Assembly: GCA_937910255.1 (NCBI GenBank)
Contig: CALEOQ010000120.1
Location: 1-6,261 of the forward strand
Direction: 5' to 3'
Length of the DNA: 6,261 bases
Origin: an uncultured Caulobacteraceae bacterium
GTDB lineage: Bacteria; Pseudomonadota; Alphaproteobacteria; Caulobacterales; Caulobacteraceae
A program made the position numbers and the translations under genes. A model generated the notes under the pieces. The model made no database searches. It saw only the letters and a program-made list of their open reading frames with translations, and was not told where the DNA came from. Each line of letters opens with the position of its first letter. The first letter of the stretch is position 1. Positions 5,733 through 6,261 of this stretch are shown here, piece by piece.

Positions 5733-6261
5733 CACCGTCTCCAGCACCACGGCGGTGGGCGGCCGGTTGCGATAGCCCTCCTCGGCCAGCTTGGCCTGCA
5801 CCACGCCCTCGCGGGACAGGATGAAGATGGCCGGCTGCGGCACGCCGTGGGCCATGTGGCCGGCCGGGTACTGCGGGTCGCGGATGCCATAGGCGTCGAT
5901 GGTCACGGACTTGGGGTCCGAGAGCAGGGGATAGCCGATGTCCCGCCGGGCGGCGAACTGGGCCAGCACCTCGGGGCTGTCATAGGAGAGCGCAGCCAGG
6001 CCGTAGCCCTTGGCCTTCAGCGCCTCCTGCGCCCCCCGCAGGTCGATCAGCTGGGCCTGGCAGAAGGGGCACCAGCGGGCCGAGCGGACAAAGACCAGGA
6101 CCAGGCCCCGCGGACCGGCCAGGTCCCGCAGGCTGGCCGGCGCCCCGGCGGCGTCGGTGGCCACAAGGGCCGGGGCCTTGGTCCCCACGGCAGGGCCGAT
6201 ATCGATCGGCGCGGCCAGGGCGGCGGCCGGCAGGACCAGCGCCGCGGCGGCGGCCAGGGCG
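5718..6261 (-). CDS. Exported thioredoxin-fold redoxin (AhpC/TSA-like), N-terminus cut by window edge
   Basis: The minus-strand frame ends at the TGA at 5720-5718 and is open through the right window edge, giving 180 visible residues. A GTG at 6188 could serve as a start, but the 24 upstream in-frame codons encode an Ala/Leu-rich hydrophobic stretch ending AAALA|AP, which looks like the end of a signal peptide. The true start therefore lies outside the window and the product is probably periplasmic. In visible-residue numbering, the redoxin domain starts at VGTKAP (25-30). The active site is W63-C-P-F-C67, followed by SYDSPEVLAQFA (92-103), GYPLLSDP (109-116), and VPQPAIFIL with a likely cis-Pro at 143. 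This matches AhpC/TSA-type redoxins found widely in alphaproteobacteria. The CxxC pair implies thiol-disulfide exchange or thiol peroxidase activity; which one is unsettled, because the usual peroxiredoxin Thr/Ser three residues before the first Cys is Ala here. The gene converges on the lipoprotein hydrolase gene with a 15-base tail-to-tail overlap. Confidence 0.9.
   Translation of the reverse strand, partial: ALAAAAALVLPAAALAAPIDIGPAVGTKAPALVATDAAGAPASLRDLAGPRGLVLVFVRSARWCPFCQAQLIDLRGAQEALKAKGYGLAALSYDSPEVLAQFAARRDIGYPLLSDPKSVTIDAYGIRDPQYPAGHMAHGVPQPAIFILSREGVVQAKLAEEGYRNRPPTAVVLETVSRLP

Overview
The window comes from a GC-rich bacterial chromosome (roughly 70% G+C by eye, with nearly all third codon positions G or C). 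Protein style and gene content suggest an alphaproteobacterium, plausibly Caulobacterales (Caulobacter/Phenylobacterium type). That assignment is an inference from general resemblance, not from a marker gene. There are five protein-coding genes I can support. No tRNA, rRNA, CRISPR array, insertion sequence, integrase or attachment site is visible.

Layout. Positions 1-970 (minus) hold the N-terminal 323 residues of a flavin-dependent amine oxidase, cut by the left window edge. Immediately upstream on the same strand, 1032-3842 encodes a large two-half M16 (pitrilysin/insulinase-type) zinc metallopeptidase with a signal peptide. The 61-base gap suggests the two are co-transcribed, peptidase first. 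Positions 3843-4188 form a 346-base divergent intergenic region. It holds a candidate promoter, a pair of competing GC hairpins just before the next gene, and one weak small reading frame. On the plus strand, 4189-4560 encodes a DUF805 inner-membrane protein. After a GC-rich inverted repeat, 4644-5732 encodes a lipoprotein serine hydrolase of the beta-lactamase/6-aminohexanoate-dimer-hydrolase fold. It converges with, and overlaps by 15 bases, a minus-strand exported thioredoxin-fold redoxin (5718-6261) that is cut at its N-terminus by the right window edge.

How the genes fit together. Four consecutive genes (M16 peptidase, DUF805 protein, lipoprotein hydrolase, redoxin) encode products predicted to act in or beyond the inner membrane. 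They lie in three separate transcription units, so this is a shared location rather than a demonstrated pathway. I found no convincing undescribed system. The window reads as ordinary core or soft-core chromosome. The most interesting non-coding signal is the pair of mutually exclusive hairpins in the DUF805 leader.
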